This document shows, piece after piece, positions 12,840 through 25,584 of a DNA stretch of 64,000 nucleotides. Position 1 is the stretch's first letter; every line of letters starts with the position of its first letter. The stretch spans positions 2,236,741 through 2,300,740 of the forward strand of contig CM040441.1 in NCBI GenBank assembly GCA_022749755.1. Reading direction: 5' to 3'. The translations under genes were made by a program, and so were the position numbers. Source of the stretch: Azadirachta indica. Taxonomy: Eukaryota; Streptophyta; Magnoliopsida; Sapindales; Meliaceae. The notes beneath the pieces are model-generated. The model did not search any database. It was not told where the DNA came from and was given only the letters and a program-made list of their open reading frames with translations.

Positions 12840-15595
12840 TAAATCCAATTCCATTTAAGTGTTTTGGATCTTGATTTGTCACTTCAATTAGAGAAACCTG
12901 CTGCTATTACTGATGCTAGTAGCAATAAGGAAAGAACTTTGCATGATGCTTGAGAAAGATCAAACAGGCTTAGATTGATATTTATGCGAATAAGTATAGC
13001 AAACAACATCAAGTCTACTCTTCCCAAAACTGATAATGTTAAGGAATTTATGAAATTTGTGGAAGAGGGTTCTCAAACTATTTATAAATCACTTGCTGGG
13101 ACATTAATGGGTAATTTGACATCCATGAAGTTTGATGGTTCTCTTAGCATGCACGAGCATGTTATTGAAATTGACAAACATTGAAAACAAAACTTAAGTC
13201 CTTAGAGATGAATGTAGATGAGAATCTCCTTGTACATTTTATTATAAACTTATTACCTTTTGATTATGGTCCGTTCCAAATGAGCTATAACTCTATGAAA
13301 GACAAATGAAATACGAATAAACTTCACAGTATGTTGGTTTAGGAAGAAACGAGACTTAAGAATAAAAAAACTCATTCTATTAACTTTTTAGCAATAAAGG
13401 AGCTGGAAATAGAGTTGTAAGAAATAATGAAAAGGGCAAGCAAGAACCACTTGAGGTACGTGATTCATCTACCTAAATCCACAAAAAGGAATACAACAAA
13501 TTGAAGTATCGTTTCTGTGAAAAATCTAGACACTTTTAGAAAGATTGTCTAAAATGTAAGGCATGGTTCGAAAAGAAAGGTAAGTCTATGACTTTTGTAT
13601 GTTTCGAATCAAATTTGGCTGAAATTCCTTATAATACTTGATGGATTAATTTTGGTTGTACCATTCATGTTTTAAATACAATGGAGGGATTCTTTATGAT
13701 CCAAATCACAAATGTGAATGATAAGTTTGTTCTTATGGGGAATCGAGTTAAAGCTCCAGTTGAAGCTATTGGAACTTATCATTTGATTTTAGATACTGGA
13801 CATTATTTAGATTTTTGCAAACTCTTTATGTTATGTTCCTTCTATTTCTCGCAATTTAATTTCTTTGTCTAAATTAGATTTTGCTAGATACTTTTTAAAT
13901 TTGGGAATGAATGTCTTAGTTTGTTTAAATAAAATAATTTTATTGGTTCTGGTTTACTTTATGATAGTTTATGCAAATTGAAACTTGACAATGTTTTTGC
14001 TAAGATTCTTTTAACCTTGCATTATAATGTTGGAACAAAAATGTAGTTTAGTAAATGAACATTCAACTTACTTATGGCATAAATGTCTAGGTCACATTTC
14101 TAAAGAAAGATTGGAAAGATTGGTAAAGAATTATATCGATCCAGACTTGGATTTTGCTGATCTTGGTATTTTTGTGGATTGCATTAAGGAAAAACAAACA
14201 AAATACACAAAGAAAAAAGGCACATGAAGCAAACAACTTTTTGAAATAATACATACTGGTATTTGTGGGCCTTTTGATGTTTCATCTTTAGGAGAAAAAA
14301 TATTTTATGACCTTTATTGATAACTTTTCACATTATGGTTATATCTATTTGTTCAATGAAAAATCTCAATCAGTAGATGCCTTCAAGAGATTTATTACTG
14401 AGGTTGAAGGAAATATTAGATAAAAATGTAAAAATTGTTAGGTTTAATAGAAGTGGTGTATTTTATGGAAAAAATGATGAAACCGGATAATATTTAGGCC
14501 CATTTGCAAATTTCTTGAAAAAACGTGGCATTTTTGCTAAGACACTATGATAGAACACCACAACAAAATAGTATAGCAAAAAGCGTAATCATAGTTGATT
14601 AGACATGATTAGGAATATGTTAATTAATTTATCTTTACTCATTTCATTAACGATGCATGCATTAAAAAATGCCATGTATTTGTTAAATAGAGTTCCTATT
14701 AAAGTAGTTCTTAAGACTTCTTTTGAATTGTGGACTACTAGAAAACTCAGTTTAAGACATTTTCATATTTGGGGTTACCCAGCAGAAGTAAGGATTTATA
14801 ATCCATATAAAAAGAAGTTGAATTCAATAACAACTAGTGGTTTCTTTATTTGTTATCTTGAAAAATCTAAAGAGTATAGATTTTATTGTCCTAATCATAG
14901 TACGAGAATTATTGAAACTGGAAATACTAGGTTCACTAAGAATGGTGAAGTTAATGAGTAAAGAACCACAAAAGGTAGAAATTCAAGAAGTTAGAGTAGA
15001 AGTTCCTTTACCCTCAACTTCTTCTGAAGTTGTTGTTCTTCCAATTGTTGAACATATGAACAATGAGTAAGACCAACAAATGAATGATCAAACAAACTAT
15101 AATAAAGATAATGTTAATGAACGTACAGTAAAAAAATCACAAGAAATAGCATTAAAAAGGTCACAAATATAAAGAAGATAGGTTATTTCTGATGATTATG
15201 TAGTATATCTACAAGAGTCAAAATTTGACTTAGGAATAAGTGAAGATCCAGTTACGTTTTCAAAAGCCATTGAATATGCTAATTCTTCTAAATGGATAGA
15301 TGCTATGAAGGATGAGTTGAAATATATGAAGCATAATGAAGTTTGGAATCCTATTGAAATATTTAAAGATTGTAAGAGAGTTGGGTGTAAATAGATTTTT
15401 AAAGCTAAACGTGACTTAAATACTAATATTGAACAATACAAAGTTAGACCTGTTGTCAAAGATTTTATTCAAAGTGATTGTGTTAACTATAAAGAGACGT
15501 TTCACTGGTCTCTAAGAAAGATTCTTTTAGCTTTATTACAAAATTATAAATATCAATTGCTTGTAAAGATATCGATATTTTAAAAATAGACGTGG
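12840..15595 (+). mobile_element. Ty1/Copia retrotransposon remnant (gag to mid-RT)
   Basis: Broken open frames follow the order of a Copia polyprotein. Gag: SIANNIKSTLPKTDNVKEFM and the degenerate LLVHFIINLLPFDYGPFQM (12975-13300). A zinc-knuckle remnant (KLKYRFCEKS) lies near 13500. Protease region: near 13640-13800, WINFGCTIHV then MGNRVKAPVEAIGTYHLILD. Pre-integrase: STYLWHKCLGHISKERLERL (about 14060). Integrase follows with many frameshifts. Reverse transcriptase begins at SKWIDAMKDELKYMKHNEVW (about 15288) and stops near 15590, before the catalytic YVDD. RNase H and both LTRs are not visible. Many stops and frameshifts mark an old, dead copy. Confidence 0.88.
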
Positions 15596-15639
15596 TAAGT
15601 AAAAGGTATCAACTTTAATATCAAACTAGTTGTTCTATT

Positions 15640-15960
15640 AAGATGAAACAAAATCATTTTCTAAATAAATAGTATAACTATTTTTTATCCGACCAAAAGA
15701 AATCACTTTTTAAATAAATAAACAATTCGTTTTCTTTTATTAAATAAAAAGAATTCACTTTTTAAAAAAATAGTAAAATTGTTGTTTTATTTAATAAAAT
15801 TAAATCACTTTTTAATTAAAAAATAAAATTGTTAGTCTTTATTAAATCAAACAAAGTCACTTTTTATTTAAATAGTAAAATCTTTGTCTTATTTAATCAT
15901 ATTAAATCTCTTTTAATTAAATAGTAAAATCATTTTCTTTATTAAATAAATAGTAATTAA
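15640..15960. repeat. ~60 bp AT-rich tandem repeat
   Basis: About five degenerate copies of a unit built around TCACTTTTTAAATAAATAG, then TAAAATTGTTGTCTTATTTA. It begins right after the Copia remnant ends. Confidence 0.65.
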
Positions 15961-17849
15961 GCCCTCAAAAACATTTTATTAACTAATTTATCCTTTTCTC
16001 AAGTAGTACTTCGTACTTTTTAATTTTGTCATAATATGTACATGTGAAGAAACAAAATTGTTGACTGACAAAATGGCTATTAATTAATTTAAACAATTAA
16101 TGAATTAATGAATCTTTAATTATGCAATCTTATTCTCTACCTTCAATAATTAACTATATTTTATGTGGGATTTATTCGTACATTAATTTTGAGTAAGAAG
16201 AAAAAGACTGTTTGTAGCAACTTGTCAACATTAACAGGGACAAATCAATGAAAATATTAAGTGATTAAGTTTAAAATAACTCTATTATATTTAATTGAAT
16301 GATTAATTAAGTTTTCAGTGGTATATTTTATATAAAAATGGAAGCAATGAGATTTGTAATTGAGGACATTTGCCAAATTCAATAAAATAAATATTGAGAA
16401 TTTAAAAGAGTTTGTTGCAAGAATTTTTTGCTTGTTTACGATTTTTTAAAAATAGGAAGTGAAAAAGCAAAGCACGAGGAGAAGTCTATCAATAATTTTT
16501 TATTCGATAATAATGTGCATCATCTCTATAAGTGGCAAAACTAGTTGTGCTGGTCTGAACTCACACAACCCAATCTATAAATAATAGCAACTGACTACTA
16601 CTTAGAGCCTAGTTGTACGCAATATTGGGTTGGAGTAAAGTCCACATTAAATAAATGGATTGTGTAGGCCAATTTGTCATTTGACTTATTTATATCAATG
16701 TTTTTTTATTACTAAAAAAATAATATCAATTATAAAAAAATAATACTAAATTTATAAAACGATTACAACCAAATTTAATATAAATAAATTTTTTAGCACA
16801 GTTAAATAAATTTTAAATTTTTTTAATTTAAATATTACAGATAGAAAATTAAAATTTTAAATGGATAAAACATAAATTTTTAATTTTGAAGTTATGTAGA
16901 ACTTATATAATAATTATTTTATTTCTAATTACTGGCAATCATCACTAGTGGTTGTAAATAAGCTAGTTAAAATTGCTCTATTTTCAACGAACAGTCACTA
17001 ATGAGATTAATTTTGATGCCTTTATGCTATCAAAAATTGAAGAAACTTACTTGCAACCAATCAACTCGGTTGAAATCATCTTATTTTTGACCAAATGATG
17101 CAATCGAAACAAATATATTATGACCTATAACTATTATATAGTCCATCAGAAATAGATTAATTAAAGGGTGAAAATATAATCACAAATACATAATTTTAAT
17201 TATAAAATATTGTATTATCAATTTGTGATAACAATCGTACATAATAAATTAATTATCATAAATAATGTCTTGATATCATATAAACGTTGAAAGTACATTC
17301 GTTTTGAGGATAAAATATAATTACAAATATGTAGTTGTTGTCATAAAACAATATCACTAATTAACTAATATATTCATAAATAATGAATTAACAATAGAAA
17401 ACGTTTTTTTACTTTTGTCAAAAATAAATTTATTTCAATAGTTAAATTAAATTATAAGTAATCTTTTACATCATAAAAATTAAAATTTAACAATTAATTG
17501 GAGTAATCAAGAAAAATAAATAAATAGTTAATAAAAATACCTCTTACATGTAATAATAAAAGACATAAAACATTTTATCAATAATTCTACAATTTGTAAG
17601 AACATCAAATGTAATCAAAAGTACCAGTTGAATATGGGTGATGAGACTCTACAAAAAAATATTAGAAATAAAACAAATTGATATTCATATAAAAAAATAA
17701 TAAATTAAAAATTAGAAGAAGTTAGAAAATAAATGAGCAAAGATCATAAAACATTGTCATCGAAAGAGAACAATAGTCAGTATGATATCAAAATAATTAC
17801 AATCGTAAGTTAATAACTCACAATAATTCAAAGATAATGATTTTTATGC
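15961..17849. other. AT-rich DNA, nothing recognised
   Basis: No coding frame resembling a known protein and no clear repeat structure. Motifs such as CACTAGTGG (16944) are too weak to call an element end. Confidence 0.4.
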
Positions 17850-20308
17850 CACTACAATAAAACTGTCATTATGACATTTCACCAGAAATAATTAAGAAAT
17901 CTAAGAAATAAAAAACCTAACTTTAATAGAAGCACAAACAATAATTGATAGGTGAAGTCTTAATAAACAAAACCCTAATTAATTAGCTAATTAAGGTGCT
18001 AGCCCAATTCTTTTGCAATTTAGAAATACATAAAATATTCACTAATTTCAATGTTCTCAACTGAGAAAATATTTGAATAAACTATAGAAGTTAAAGAGCT
18101 GACAATATGCATTATACTTTGTTTTATGTGACTAGCAAAAAAGTAAAACTAAAGAACTAACAACAAATTTGCAAACTAATATGAAAACAATCTAAATAAT
18201 AATCCACCGATGATGTGTTAGTAATAATCTCACACAAAATCTAATTGGCAGCAAAAAACAAATTAGCTAGCAACTTACAAGGGTAACAAGGTGCGAAGAC
18301 AAGTTTGTATTTGACAATAATCTCTTATAGCAGTAAACATAATGTATATTAATTAGTTAGGATAGGAGCCTAATTAAGCTGCTTATAACAAATTAGATTC
18401 AATTATGCCAATAACTTCAAACTACTAGCACAAAATAATTAGGAGTATAAGGTACTATAGATAGAATAAACTAATTAATTATCTTGTTTGCATTTGAAAT
18501 TCAAGTGCTTCCTTTTACAGTTTGCTTAAGAAAACGAACAAATGGTATAAATATTTCCACCCTTGTAACATTATAGTTTGCCTTGAGGTCAAAGCGTGTC
18601 CAAATTTTGTTATTCTTTGATTCCATTACCTCATTCAAGATAGTTGATCCCATTCCTTTAATAAAGTCAGCTAGTTTCAAAAAGAAATCATGTTCCTCAT
18701 AAAGCATCTTTACAAGTATTTGTCAAGGTGGTTTAAATCATTAATTATAACAGAACAACCCATATGTTGTGAACCAACTTCAAAGACCCATGTTGTCCCT
18801 TCTTCAAAGTTATCGTTAAATGATTAACATGTTTGTTCACACTTTGCAAGAACAACATGTGGTGGATGGTCCGTTCTAAAAGTGCCTTTATGCTACATTT
18901 TGTCACATTTAGTATAATTTCTCGTAACTCTTTTATAGGATCTTGAATCAATTGACAATCCTTTGGCCTAGGACAATGACTCTTTCTCAATCTAAGTCTT
19001 TTTCTATTTGTTTTAATTGTTTCACTATTTCTCCTAGAATATGTAGCCTCACCACTATGAATTTGCTTCACCCAAGAATTAATATAGAATCTACTAATTA
19101 CAAAGTTGTTTAAGAGCAATTTTCTTCATTATCCTTGCTATACGTACACTGAAAAAAATTGATCACTAAAGACATTTAAGTACGCTCAACTGAATTATGT
19201 CTATTAGCAAGCAAACAACGAAATCTTCATTAAAGAGACTACTTCTAGAATCTACTCCCAAATTGTCAAACAAGTCTCCATTTTCTCTGATTGTGATGCA
19301 ACAAAGCTATCGTCATTTGATCACTTGTTAACATTATTAAAAGCACAATCAACTGCATTTGCCAAGATTTGTTGTTCCTTTGACTTAAAGTTGCTGCAAC
19401 CGACACTTGACTGATCAACAGCTGATTGTTAAAGGTGTTGATTCAAATAAATAGGTTCTCTTATAAAATAAATCTGAATAACAAAATTTGCAATTAAAAA
19501 ATTAAATCAATTTGCATAATTGTCCTGATACAGACTTGATATAGATGTTGTTGAGCACCGGTGTGTTGGAAAGATAGCCGAATCTATGGTGACTATGGAG
19601 GTTGCAGCGACATATGAAGAGGTTCGCTTGACTGCAGCGGTTGTTGATCAATAACTGGTTGTTGATATGGGTGCATTGGTGTGCTGGTGAAGAACAAAGA
19701 AAGAGTAGACGTTACCATGATTAGTGGTAAGACTTTGCAAAGAGCACCAGCGATTGCAAACTAAAAATTTAGGGTTACTATGCACAATTATTGTATATAG
19801 ATGCTCTTTTAAAAAGTGACATGCTTTTTTTTTTTTTTTTTTTAAATCAAAGTAATATATTTTTAAATAATGAGGAAGGATGTGGGAGAAACAAAAGAAG
19901 CTTAAAGGCAAAGTACTAAAGTTATAAAATAATTGCAGGAGTAGCATTAGAAATTCATCAACAGGAAGCCAAAAACAGATAGCAAACTTCAAAATATGAA
20001 CCAAGCAATAGAGGAGAATGACCTTAGCAACAGCAAACCAAAAAGTGACATGGCTAGAAAAAATATGGTTTTTTCAAATGACATGATCAAAATAGTTTTG
20101 AATTTTTGACGATAAATTATAGGCGTTACTTAGTTGTTGGCACAAACATTTTCTGCAAAAATATTGTCATTATCAACCACATCTTAGACTATTTGTCACG
20201 GCCATTTAATTGTAAAAAAATATATAACTCTTTTTTCTCTTCTTCCTAGTATCGTAATTTAAAACAATTGAAAATAGTTAGCTGCAAAAAGATATTTTTC
20301 TTGTAATG
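17850..20308. mobile_element. possible CACTA-like element
   Basis: The right end, read on the minus strand, is CATTACAAGAAAAATATCTT, very like the terminal repeat of plant CACTA (En/Spm) elements, with one mismatch in the CACTA pentamer. The best left partner is CACTACAATAAAACTG at 17850. A 3-bp target duplication is not evident (TGC versus TTA), so the left border is weak. No transposase is present; the interior carries the LHW-type gene fragment. A non-autonomous CACTA carrying a host fragment is the idea; an unrelated end close to an old pseudogene is the alternative. Confidence 0.35.
18501..19430 (-). pseudogene. LHW-like: LONESOME HIGHWAY-type bHLH gene fragment (frameshifted)
   Basis: LHW-type proteins are atypical bHLH transcription factors that pair with TMO5-type partners in vascular patterning. 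On the minus strand, 19119-18745 encodes TNRKRLRLRKSHCPRPKDCQ then LIQDPIKELREIILNVTKCS and ALLERTIHHMLFLQSVNKHV: the linker, helix 1, loop and helix 2 of the LHW bHLH. A second frame (about 18800-18725) gives TTWVFEVGSQHMGCSVIIND. A third (18707-18501) gives MLYEEHDFFLKLADFIKGMG to IFIPFVRFLKQTVKG, matching the C-terminal region. So at least two frame changes break it. Upstream (about 19190-19430), KEQQILANAVDCAF and later residues with stops look like the preceding serine-rich region. The N-terminal half is not present. Identification is confident; the exact upstream edge is not. Confidence 0.85.
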
Positions 20309-20781
20309 TTAATTTATTGTTCGCATAAAATTACAAATTTTAAAAATATAAAATTTAAACAAATTGATTTTCATCAATAGAAACATTTACGGAATTATTT
20401 TCCATTTCTAATTTCAATTTCATCCTCCCGATTCTGAATTCTTTTTTCTACATCTCAATCTGTAAGAAGTAATACACTACGTAATTTTTCATCTCATGCA
20501 TTAGCTTTACTTTCTCCCCAGGAAGAGAGAGAGATTGGAGAAATTATGAAGACAATGAGAGGAAGTTGATGATGAAATGAAGGCAAGGCTTAAAAGTTAT
20601 GTTGAGGAAAAGGTAGTGGTGGGGACTGAATGTTAGGTGGGAGAAGATGATTTGGAGATATTATGACAATCCAGCTCTGCAATTTAGCTAAGTGACAAGA
20701 TTGGATATGTAATTTTCTTATGGAGCACATGAAGATGGGGTGTCCTTTTATCCTTTTCCTATTGAGCGGATAACTCCTCAC
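20309..20781. other. intergenic DNA 3' of the first P450 remnant
   Basis: This is where intron and exon 2 of the P450 copy at 20782-21671 would be expected, but no heme-binding or ExxR sequence is found on either strand. Confidence 0.5.
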
Positions 20782-21671
20782 CAGAAGCAGATGTTTCATA
20801 TTAGTGGAAGTGAATTCAGAATTATTTTCTTCAACAAGATCTAGGAGTGAATCTAATACATCGCTGCTCTGTTTAGACTTGGCGGAGGAAGACCTTGCTT
20901 GTAATTTCTCATTGATGATACCATCAAATATTTTTAATACTCTGTCGAAATAACTAGTGAGCCGTTTGCGTGATCCTTGTGGATCAAATAATCGGAGGAC
21001 CGGGAAAAAGTCTGCACATTAGGACTCCCAATTTCTTTCATTACACAGCATACAAGCTCGTTGAAACTTTTAGACAGATCATGAGAATGATGGTTAACTA
21101 CATCAATAGAGAATAAAGTATTTGATATAGAATTAAGAAATGCCGTGAAGACCGCTTGACCAATATCAACAGCAGAACCACTACTGCAATTCTCTTGCAA
21201 ATAATCAAGTAGTTCTCGTACCTTTTTCCGCCGTATGGCTTCGCTGGCATCCAGCCGTCTTGAGGAGAAAATTTGAATAGCACATACTCTCCTAAGAGTC
21301 CTCCAGAGATCTGAGACAGGCAGCCATCCCATGGAAAAAATTTGTGGTGATCGAATGCTCGAGGGCTGTCTGGGATTGTTCTGCTAGATAACGCCAGGTC
21401 ATGCGTGTTTAATGACAATGGTGGTTAGGCTACCAAGCTTGAGGGTCATTATGGGTCCGTAAGTTCTTGAGAGATAAGTAAGTGCTTCGTGAGGCTGCTT
21501 TACAACCTCGTGAATGTTTCCGATGATTGGGTGAGGCCGAGGCCCCGGTGGCAGATTCACCGGACCAAGTTTCCGGGCAGCTAAACTTTTGGTTAGGAAA
21601 TGAATGCAAGTACTCGATACAAAGGATAGTACAATCAGTAGTAATAATAGGTAGTAGGACTCCATTTTCAA
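20782..21671 (-). pseudogene. CYP76-like cytochrome P450, exon 1 only, broken (copy 1)
   Basis: Exon 1 of a microsomal P450. Residues in order: hydrophobic anchor (YYLLLLLIVLSF), proline hinge NLPPGPRPHPIIGN, GPIMTLKLGSLTTIVI, then a deletion of about 30 nt near 21415 relative to the downstream copies. IPDSPRAFDHHKF follows in another frame, then WRTLRRVCAIQIFSSRRLDA to FNELVCCVMKEIGSPN in a third, and a further 1-nt deletion near 21020 shifts the rest. The exon still ends at a GT donor after MKHLLLV (20782/20781). Exon 2, with the heme ligand, is missing. A TATA-like GTATATATAG lies at 21706-21715. Not functional as it stands. Confidence 0.9.
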
Positions 21672-21705
21672 GCGATATTGCCAATTTGTACAGTGAGATG
21701 GATAT

Positions 21706-21715
21706 GTATATATAG
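21706..21715 (-). promoter_or_regulatory. TATA-like box of P450 copy 1
   Basis: On the minus strand CTATATATAC sits about 40 bp before the ATG, a plausible relic of the promoter of the broken gene. Confidence 0.3.
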
Positions 21716-23089
21716 AGGGAGAGACATGCTTTTAGAAAAATTTGGCGTCATATGTTCCATCATCTGATCATCAGTTCGTCAAAATATGCCTGCCGATATA
21801 CAGTTGTTGCATTTTAATTTGTCATCTTTTTTCAGAATATATTCTATTTTATAAAATGGCGTATGTTTGCAAAGAGGACGAGAAAAATCACCAATCCCGT
21901 TTTGCGACGTGTTAATGATGAGGAAACTAGCGGCGGAGATAAATTGATTTTTAATTAATTCAGAATTTGAAGCAGAACATATTCTTGATTTTTAATTAAT
22001 TGTTGATGTCCTCCCTGTCGCAAGAAATTTCTTTTAGGACTTCTGTAGCCCTGAAAACGCAGCTTACCCAATCTATACATGATTAGTTTTTAAAATTCAT
22101 ATATATTTCAGTGGATGCATTGTATGAGTAAGAAAAGACGGTTTATTTACCTCGGATTAGTCAACTTAGAACGAGAGATTGACTACAGTAGATTTAATAT
22201 ATTAATTTTACATGATTCATTTTAAATTTTTTTAAATATTTTAAAATTGTGTAAAAAAATTATCAATACATTCAATAATTATTGCAGCCGTCCTTAATTA
22301 CTGTTAATATGTTGAATAAAGTTTGTCTTTGTATCAAAATGATTGCCCCTGCACTTTGAATAAATAAAACTAAATTTAGCATGTATAATTCATTGCCATG
22401 TATATCACAATAATATTTATTTTTCTGGCGGGGTCCGTAAGTCTAAAAAGACAGTTTACATATGTTTGACGTGCCTTTTTTTTTTTTCTTTTAAAAAAAA
22501 TATATATTAATTTTTAATTTTACTTACCTCCCCAAGCGCATGTAGCAGCATTACGTGGCATCTATTAAAAAAATCCAATTATTTGCCCTAAACTTGTAAC
22601 AGCATCATTTTTTTTCTAAGAATTGTAATAACATTAGTTGATTTACCAAATAAGCAATCTATAATAATATAAGTAAAAGAATAAAATAAAATAAATATGT
22701 ATGGATCGACAAGAATGTTTGCTTTGTTTATATCATGAAAAAAGGAGAGATAAAAATTAAGGAAAAAAGAGTGAGGATCTTTTTTAGATTTAAGAATTAT
22801 TAATCATAAATATTACCAGGTGTAATAGTTAATGGTGTACGAAAAGTCAAATTAAATCTCAATCATACAATATTATTAAGGGAAAAGGATATTTTAGTCT
22901 CTAAGATTTGGTTGAATGAATTGATAAAATTTTAACGATTTTAAAAAACTCAAAAATAAAAATGGGCATATATATATATATATATATTAGTTTTTTACTT
23001 TTAATTTAAAATTTAAATAAAGGGTTGCTAATATTGTACATTCGTAGTTGGCTAAAAAAAATTAACATGAAATTACGTAAGCTAATAAA
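21716..23089. other. AT-rich intergenic DNA
   Basis: No gene seen. Contains a (TA)n run near 22973-22990. Confidence 0.45.
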
Positions 23090-23816
23090 TCATTGCCGCA
23101 AGGCACATGTTACGTGGCCATACGTTTAAATCTCGTCCCATGCCCCACACATAATTCCATGATATTTGTGAATTTTCGATCATCCAAACTAATCGCTAAA
23201 GAAGTCGTATATGTCTACTTTAGTTTCAACCTTATGGGGCACTAAAATGGTGGTGTAATCGTAAGGTCTTTTTAATTTGATTATTGCCTCTGAAATCTCA
23301 AACTCTTCAACTATATCTATCTATCCAATTCTTCCCAAGTAATCCTCTATGATAGTTTTGACCTTTTGCTTGTTTTTAAGGTTGTGTAGTAATTCTATCA
23401 TTGCACACATATTCTATTGTCTTTGATGTCTTATAAATACCTATAAAAAAATAAGTCCTAACTAATATGGAATTGCATAAAATAGAAGATACAATAAAAA
23501 TTAGACTTTTTTTTTCTTAAAAAACAAAAATATCATGAAATTAAACAGTGCTAAGGATACAATAACAAACCAGTTTTAAACAAATGCAATTAAGGTATTA
23601 ATTTTATTAGATAACTCCTTAGCAGAAGTAGATGTCTTGTATCATTAAATTTGAAGTCAGAATTATATATTTTCCTCAGCAGGATCTAGGAATAAATCTA
23701 GCTAATTACATCATGGCTCTTTTTAGACTTGGTGTAGGAAACCCTAACTTGTAATCTTTCATCGACAATACCATTAAATATTTTAAATACTCTTTAAAAA
23801 TAACTAGTCATCCGTT

Positions 23817-25065
23817 TGTTGTGGAGGTCCACTATATTTAGCGATGAGACCACACAAAATAAAGAAAACAAAATGAGGGTTGCAAACTAGAGTTGAGTAA
23901 AAATGCGTAATCGAACTGAACTGAACCAAATCGAACTATTCAGTTTAGTTAAGTTCCATTTAAAAATGAGTTGGTTACACTCTAATCGATTTGAATTTGG
24001 GTAAAACTGAACCGAACTTAAAAGTAAAATTTTTTGTAAGCCTTCAATTTTATATAAATTAAAAATAAAATAAAATATTTATAATTATTTTTATAAGTTC
24101 ATATAAAAATAGAGATTATTATTTATAACTTTTAAATTTTTATTTTTATATAATTTTTATAATAAATTAGGGACTTAAATAAAAATTTTTAAAATCTCTT
24201 AAAACGAAAACTAAAATAGAACCGAACTTTGGAAGCTTCAAAACCAAACCGAACTGAAGTGACTACTTCGATTCAAGTGGATTCGGTCCTGCAACCTTCA
24301 TATTTCAAGTTTGGTTCAATTTTTATAAAAACCGAATCAAACCTATATCTTCTTACCTATATTGCAAACTTTCAAAGAAGAAGAAACACGTGTATTACAT
24401 TTTCAATATTTCGATGTAGTAAAATTTAATAAAAGGGGAAATAGTTTGGTGCTTGCACAGTAAAAGAAGAAAATATGTCATAATGGTGGTTATATTATTT
24501 GATAAAGTGGTACATAAGTCAAGAAAACATAGAAGGGAGATTGCGTATAAATAGTAAACCTCTATCCTTCTCATTTCAAGCAAGTAAATACAATCCAATT
24601 TCAAAGAATTTCAGAGAAATGTTAGATATTTTAAGTATTTTTTTTCTAAATCTCCTTTATTCTTGTAATTAGAATAATTAGAGTGAAAATATTTGTATAA
24701 AAGTATTTTTTTAAATAGTTTTGTAAACTGGTGTATTTGAAATTTTGAGTTTTAAAGGTAAAAATTGTATGATTGTACAAATTTCTTACATAATAAATTT
24801 TTCTCTTAGAGAGCCCGTGGTTTTTCTTTGGTATTGGAGTTTTCTACATAAAATTCTTATGTTATATGCTTGTGATAATTCTCATTTAAGTTTACTATTT
24901 CTGCAATAGTACATATTGAAGGTAAAATTGGATAAATCTAAATTCTATCGTATTTAAAGTGTATATTACTATTTATCTATACGGTACTGTTCATATATAT
25001 GAAATATGTTTACATAAATAGTGCTTATTAAAAGTGACAAAATTTACCCGAATTTTTTCCCAACA
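23817..25065. mobile_element. solo LTR (probably Copia) inserted in P450 copy 2
   Basis: Begins TGTTG and ends CAACA, the short inverted termini of an LTR. It is flanked by 5-bp duplications CCGTT (23812-23816) and CCATT (25066-25070), one base different. It lies exactly within homologous P450 exon 1 sequence. No internal retrotransposon genes are present, so recombination between two LTRs left one. A TATA-like GTATAAATA is at about 24544, and CCCGTGGTTTTTCTTTGG (about 24815) resembles Copia LTR 3' sequence. About 770 bp without the nested MITE. Confidence 0.8.
23888..24361. mobile_element. hAT-type MITE nested in the solo LTR
   Basis: A 474 bp non-coding element with a perfect 8-bp target duplication TTGCAAAC (23880-23887 and 24362-24369), as hAT transposases make. 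Near both ends are GAACTGAACC / GGTTC-type motifs in inverted orientation. Related copies are at 49372-49787, 55740-56215 and, truncated, 59145-59445. Confidence 0.85.
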
Positions 25066-25584
25066 CCATTTGTGTGATCTTTTTGGAGTAACAAATTTGA
25101 GGGCCGGGAGACAAATTGCAACATTAGAAGTCTCAACTTCTTCCATCATACGACATGTAAGTTTGTTAAAAATTTAATATTTCTTAAAAGGAAATACCTG
25201 CCACATTTTTAAATGATACATTCAATCACTAATTACTTAAAACATCCCAGTAAAAAGTTTTAGAACTTAATTTTTAATGTACACACTCTTAAAATGACTT
25301 AATAACCCTTAAAAAGCACCTCTTTTCGCGGCTACGAAAGTTTGACAATCACCGAAAATAGTGTTAAAATCATTTTCTAAAGGATCTAAAAACACTCCGA
25401 GTTTGTTATCATGATAAAGCATTTGAGGACGATTTGGTATGATAGAGAATTAAGAACATTGTGAATAAAATTTCTGTAAGATCACAATTTTGAATTTGCT
25501 TCTATTTGCTAACATTGATATTTAACAATAACGTAAATATTCTTTATTGCTAAGACAAGCCAAGACACATTCTTTTTCCTTCTT

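Larger units (their letters stand above)
23100..25490 (-). pseudogene. CYP76-like P450 remnant split by a solo LTR (copy 2)
   Basis: Degraded pieces match the neighbouring intact copies in order. About 23110-23160: WGMGRDLNVWP (exon 2, after helix K). About 23210-23450: the start of exon 2, counterpart of the I-helix to helix-K part, full of stops. About 23610-23816: end of exon 1 (FKIFNGIVDERLQVRVS to DTRHLLLL). At 23817 a solo LTR interrupts the exon, which resumes at 25071 (counterpart of the EIGSPN region). A weak continuation runs to about 25490. Many stops; the heme-binding end is absent. An old, dead copy. Confidence 0.75.

Noticed and set aside
18501..19119. First taken as a CACTA transposase fragment
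   Set aside because: The sequence matches the LHW bHLH and C-terminal region motif by motif, not a transposase.
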